A stretch of 21,265 nucleotides of DNA, taken from assembly GCA_000969725.1 (NCBI GenBank), contig JXSR01S061202.1, one strand, 5' to 3'. Shown here in pieces: positions 18,933 through 21,265 of this stretch. This stretch comes from Ophiothrix spiculata. Taxonomy: Eukaryota; Echinodermata; Ophiuroidea; Amphilepidida; Ophiotrichidae. Made by a program: the position numbers and the translations under genes. The notes beneath the pieces were generated by a model. It searched no databases and was not told the origin of the DNA. It worked only from the letters and a program-made list of their open reading frames with translations. Positions within the stretch are counted from its first letter, which is position 1. Every line of letters starts with the position of its first letter.

Positions 18933-19007
18933 ATGTTGACTTTATTATTGCGTATCAAAGAGTTACGGGAAGGAGGCCAGCCGTGTGATTTGCAGCTATT
19001 TGTACAG
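18933..19007 (+). CDS. Putative first coding exon, BTB/POZ-like N-terminus
   Basis: The ATG at 18933 (context GGACATGT, purine at -3) opens 25 codons ending at CAG (19007). They are followed at once by GTGAAG, a good 5' splice donor. The first in-frame stop upstream is TGA at 18858-18860. The product is MLTLLL followed by RIKELREGGQPCDLQLFV and Q. The order L-x-x-L-R-x-x-G-x-x-C-D-[LV]-x-L-x-V is the classic start of a BTB (POZ) domain, as in Kelch-like and BTB zinc-finger proteins, where it forms helix 1 and strand 1 of the dimerisation fold. Reading past the donor gives 21 unrelated residues and a stop, which supports splicing. The in-frame codons upstream (18861-18932) are also open and plausible (ending IPD), so the exon could be internal, with an acceptor upstream. 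I found no exon with the expected F-x-A-H-[RK] continuation in the window. The family assignment rests on 20 residues, so it is tentative. Confidence 0.45.
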
Positions 19008-19013
19008 GTGAAG
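19008..19013 (+). promoter_or_regulatory. Putative 5' splice donor (CAG|GTGAAG)
   Basis: It directly follows the BTB-like exon and keeps phase 0. It would open an intron extending at least to the right part of the window and containing the 19387-20001 element. Confidence 0.4.
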
Positions 19014-19386
19014 GGGAAATACCGTTACGTTTTCACACGCAACTTTATTATCGTGAGATATTTTGGTAGTTGAAAAGGACGAAGTTTAAAAAATGAGATA
19101 AAGTAAATGATAAGACTGCTGAAATTGACTGAAATGTATATTTGGATAAAAAAAGAAGAAATAGAATAAGAAAATAAGAATGTATCATTGTTTAATTGAA
19201 GTTTATCAAGTTAACCTATAGATGCTCCCTGCACTTTGTGTTTTTTAAATGTGTTTGATATCCAACTTTTGTGGTCAAAGATAATAGCAGGACAAAGAAT
19301 AGGCACGATAATGTCAGGAAATATAACTGTATATATTTCCCCTTTTTTACTTATTTTTTATTAAAAACATACCAAACCCTGTTTTG

Positions 19387-20001
19387 CTGGGCTGGTACAT
19401 TAGCTGATACCACTTATCTGACACATATTTATTAGGCTTGTAAGATCACCAAAATACGTATTCATAAATTTCAAGGTGCTTAAATGACAATTGAAATCTT
19501 GATTACTATCAAGTTTATCAGTTAATGAATTTAATATATCAAAATATACACAACTTTCGTCAGCCACGTACATCGTGGTTCTTCTTTCTTTTGTCATTAA
19601 ACTTTATTCACAGTCGTTAACAAAGTAATTACAGGACTTTTTAACGCTGCCACAGGCTGATATTTTAAGCGACTGCGACAAAGATAGAACAAAGATATAC
19701 TGATATCACACAGGGCACGCAGAGTCGTGAGATCGCCAAAGTATCGTAGTTGTTTGTACTTTACTTATATATCACACGGGGCTCATGGTCAACGAAAATA
19801 AAAAAAAAATGAACGAGGCTGTTAATTACCGCGGGAATTTTTTTAGAAAATCTCAGTTTTCAATGAATCTTTTCAACCGATTAATTAAAAGGAAATAATT
19901 GTAACAAAACACATAAAAATTGTCATACCTAAATATATTGTCAATTAAAACTAAAATAACTTGTGTCAGATAAGTGGTATCAGCTAATGTACCGACCCCA
20001 G
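19387..20001. mobile_element. 615-bp DNA element with about 40-bp TIRs and 5-bp target duplication
   Basis: A 32-base block is perfectly inverted at 19394-19425 and 19962-19993; it starts GGTACATTAGCTGATACCAC. The inverted repeat extends imperfectly outward to CTGGG / CCCAG. The direct repeat TTTTG flanks the element (19382-19386 and 20002-20006). The interior is AT-rich with a 65-codon minus-strand frame (19400-19597) of no recognised family. A TIR this perfect with a short duplication suggests a fairly recent, non-autonomous cut-and-paste insertion. The superfamily is not assigned. Confidence 0.75.
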
Positions 20002-20006
20002 TTTTG

Positions 20007-20752
20007 CCTTCATGTGCATTTTTATTTGTTTCATTTATGTAGAGGTGAATTTTGACATTCTCTTCTCCCAAAATTCTTTTTTCACCTAAATTAAATGCAC
20101 ACTACACTGATATTATAGAGAAGTCATTTTTAAAAATAAATGAAGTTTGCCATTTCCCATCTAAAGAAAGTATGAATTATGTATGTTATGTGCTTGTGGT
20201 ACATAGTAGATGGTAACGACCCACCACAAAATGTTGGATATTTTCATTCAAAAATAGTCTCTCATTATGAGACAATCTGAAAATAAAGACCTCATGTTGA
20301 TGTTAAAATTGGGGAAGTCAAGTCGGACAAATCGGTAGGTCTCACGCATCAATTTGGGAGAAATTTGCACCCAGGTAGGAATTACCATCATTCAGGATTG
20401 TAGTACATGGTAGATTTATATGCCTTTTGTATAATTATTGGTGTTTGGTGTTTGAGAGGAATTTCAATAAAATATCTCTTTCTTTAGGAAACTTCTTTCT
20501 GACAGCAATGCAATGCTAATATTGTTTAGATGTCCACGGTTAAGCTCTTTTCCTGTTGTTTTGACTGAGGCTTGATAATTTTGGATGAAAATGCAGCTTG
20601 CCCAATTTATGGGAAATAATCCTGAACACCACGATTGCTTAACAAACAATCTCTCATTTGCCAGCAGCAATTAGAACCAATTCAATTATACGCATACATT
20701 GCAATCATAGAAGTCTCGGATCACAAGCTTGATCCGGCTGTTAATAGAGTGA
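20007..20752. other. Non-coding stretch with one clean hairpin
   Basis: CGGATCA-caagct-TGATCCG at 20717-20736 is a perfect 7-bp stem. Short frames at 19853-20071 and 20464-20670 (minus) have no domain. No gene is called. Confidence 0.5.
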
Positions 20753-21265
20753 TTATCCCATTACATATCAACCGTTGCTCGCAAATTAACTTTTCGTGAT
20801 GAGATATCAAGTGTGCGGATATCAAGCACATTTCACTCAATCACATTCACATTCACACAGTTAAACCAAAATATTACCAGTGAAGACGGAAAAAAAGGTG
20901 TTGAAACCAGTTGGCATCTTGTACCCGTGTCTGTGGTACCCCAGGTTGGAATCTGCTACTATACTATGTAAGGCTGTGATGTGCGGAATGCAAAGGTGTT
21001 ATGATGCCTATCAAGCATGTGTTGAGAATTCCGCAAACAATGATGATGTTTACAACACACCGGACAGGTGTATCAGAAGTAAACACGGTGTAACTTTTGG
21101 GTGATGCTAGTCTCTATCTCATTCTTGTAATAAAATCTGCATTCATTCCTCCGTATGGCACAGGCCCTGCAGAGGCTGGCATGACTAGGGTGAATACAGG
21201 CAAATTATCTTGGGAAATTGGAAACGGAACTTGTGTGGCAGCATTAAGTCCCTGGTATTTACAAA
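20753..21265 (+). other. Higher-complexity block with staggered stop-free frames, possible exons
   Basis: Three plus-strand frames follow one another. The first runs 20753-20971 (72 stop-free codons, no ATG near its start; includes SEDGKKGVETSWHL). The second runs 20880-21104 (75 codons with the stop; cysteines spaced C-x4-C-x4-C-x6-C at its middle, near MCGMQRCYDAYQAC). The third runs 21094-21265 and off the edge (includes RVNTGKLSWEIGNG). CAG acceptors precede plausible starts (20860 and about 21172), and AATAAA lies at about 21130. The base composition is more balanced than in the surroundings. I recognise no protein family. It could be exons of the gene begun at 18933, a frameshifted relic, or chance. 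Confidence 0.25.

Noticed and set aside
19400-19597. 65-codon minus-strand frame as a transposase
   Set aside because: It starts inside the element, runs into the terminal repeat, and shows no DDE or zinc-finger motif.

Overview
The window looks like AT-rich, repeat-dense, mostly non-coding DNA from an animal nuclear genome. There are no bacterial-style operons, rRNAs or long reading frames. The longest ATG-initiated frame is about 125 codons and has no recognisable domain. The mix of short inverted-repeat transposons, tRNA-derived pieces, a 5'-truncated LINE and an intron-type splice donor fits a metazoan, most likely a marine invertebrate (an echinoderm or a relative is only a guess).

Layout. 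At 1-60 there is a tRNA-like B box. At 436-1088 a GATC-palindrome-rich element with short terminal inverted repeats surrounds a tRNA-like core. At 2112-2477 lies a TTAA-bounded miniature element (family A). At 3357-3594 a fold-back element carries a perfect 9-bp target duplication (Mutator-like). At 4463-4562 there is a compact GC-rich structured island. At 5108-6530 a TA-bounded element with arms of about 190 bp sits in one unit of a duplicated target. Family B copies are at 7555-7907, 10107-10432 and 14582-14919. Tandem repeats are at 8450-8751, 8922-9120, 11864-12108, 13495-13654 (GC-rich hairpins) and 18081-18560. A poly-A/T-ended element is at 9579-9968. Family C is at 12922-13257. A fold-back palindrome is at 15126-15372. 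The second family A copy, in opposite orientation, is at 15975-16329. A LINE 3' end coding the last 42 reverse-transcriptase residues is at 16671-17081 (minus). A 615-bp element with near-perfect terminal repeats and a 5-bp target duplication is at 19387-20001.

The best candidate for a host gene is a short plus-strand exon at 18933-19007. It encodes 25 residues resembling the start of a BTB/POZ domain, is preceded by an in-frame stop and ends exactly at a CAG|GTGAAG splice donor. If real, the 615-bp element lies in its first intron and the rest of the gene runs to the right. The last 500 bases hold several stop-free frames of higher complexity that could be exons, but I cannot identify them.

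The most notable architectural pattern is that three different miniature families (A, B, C) share TTAA or TTAA-like ends, related terminal sequence, and a palindrome of about 30 bp placed at the exact centre. In family A the two copies differ by a compensatory base-pair change in that palindrome. I see no evidence of a multi-gene system in this window.
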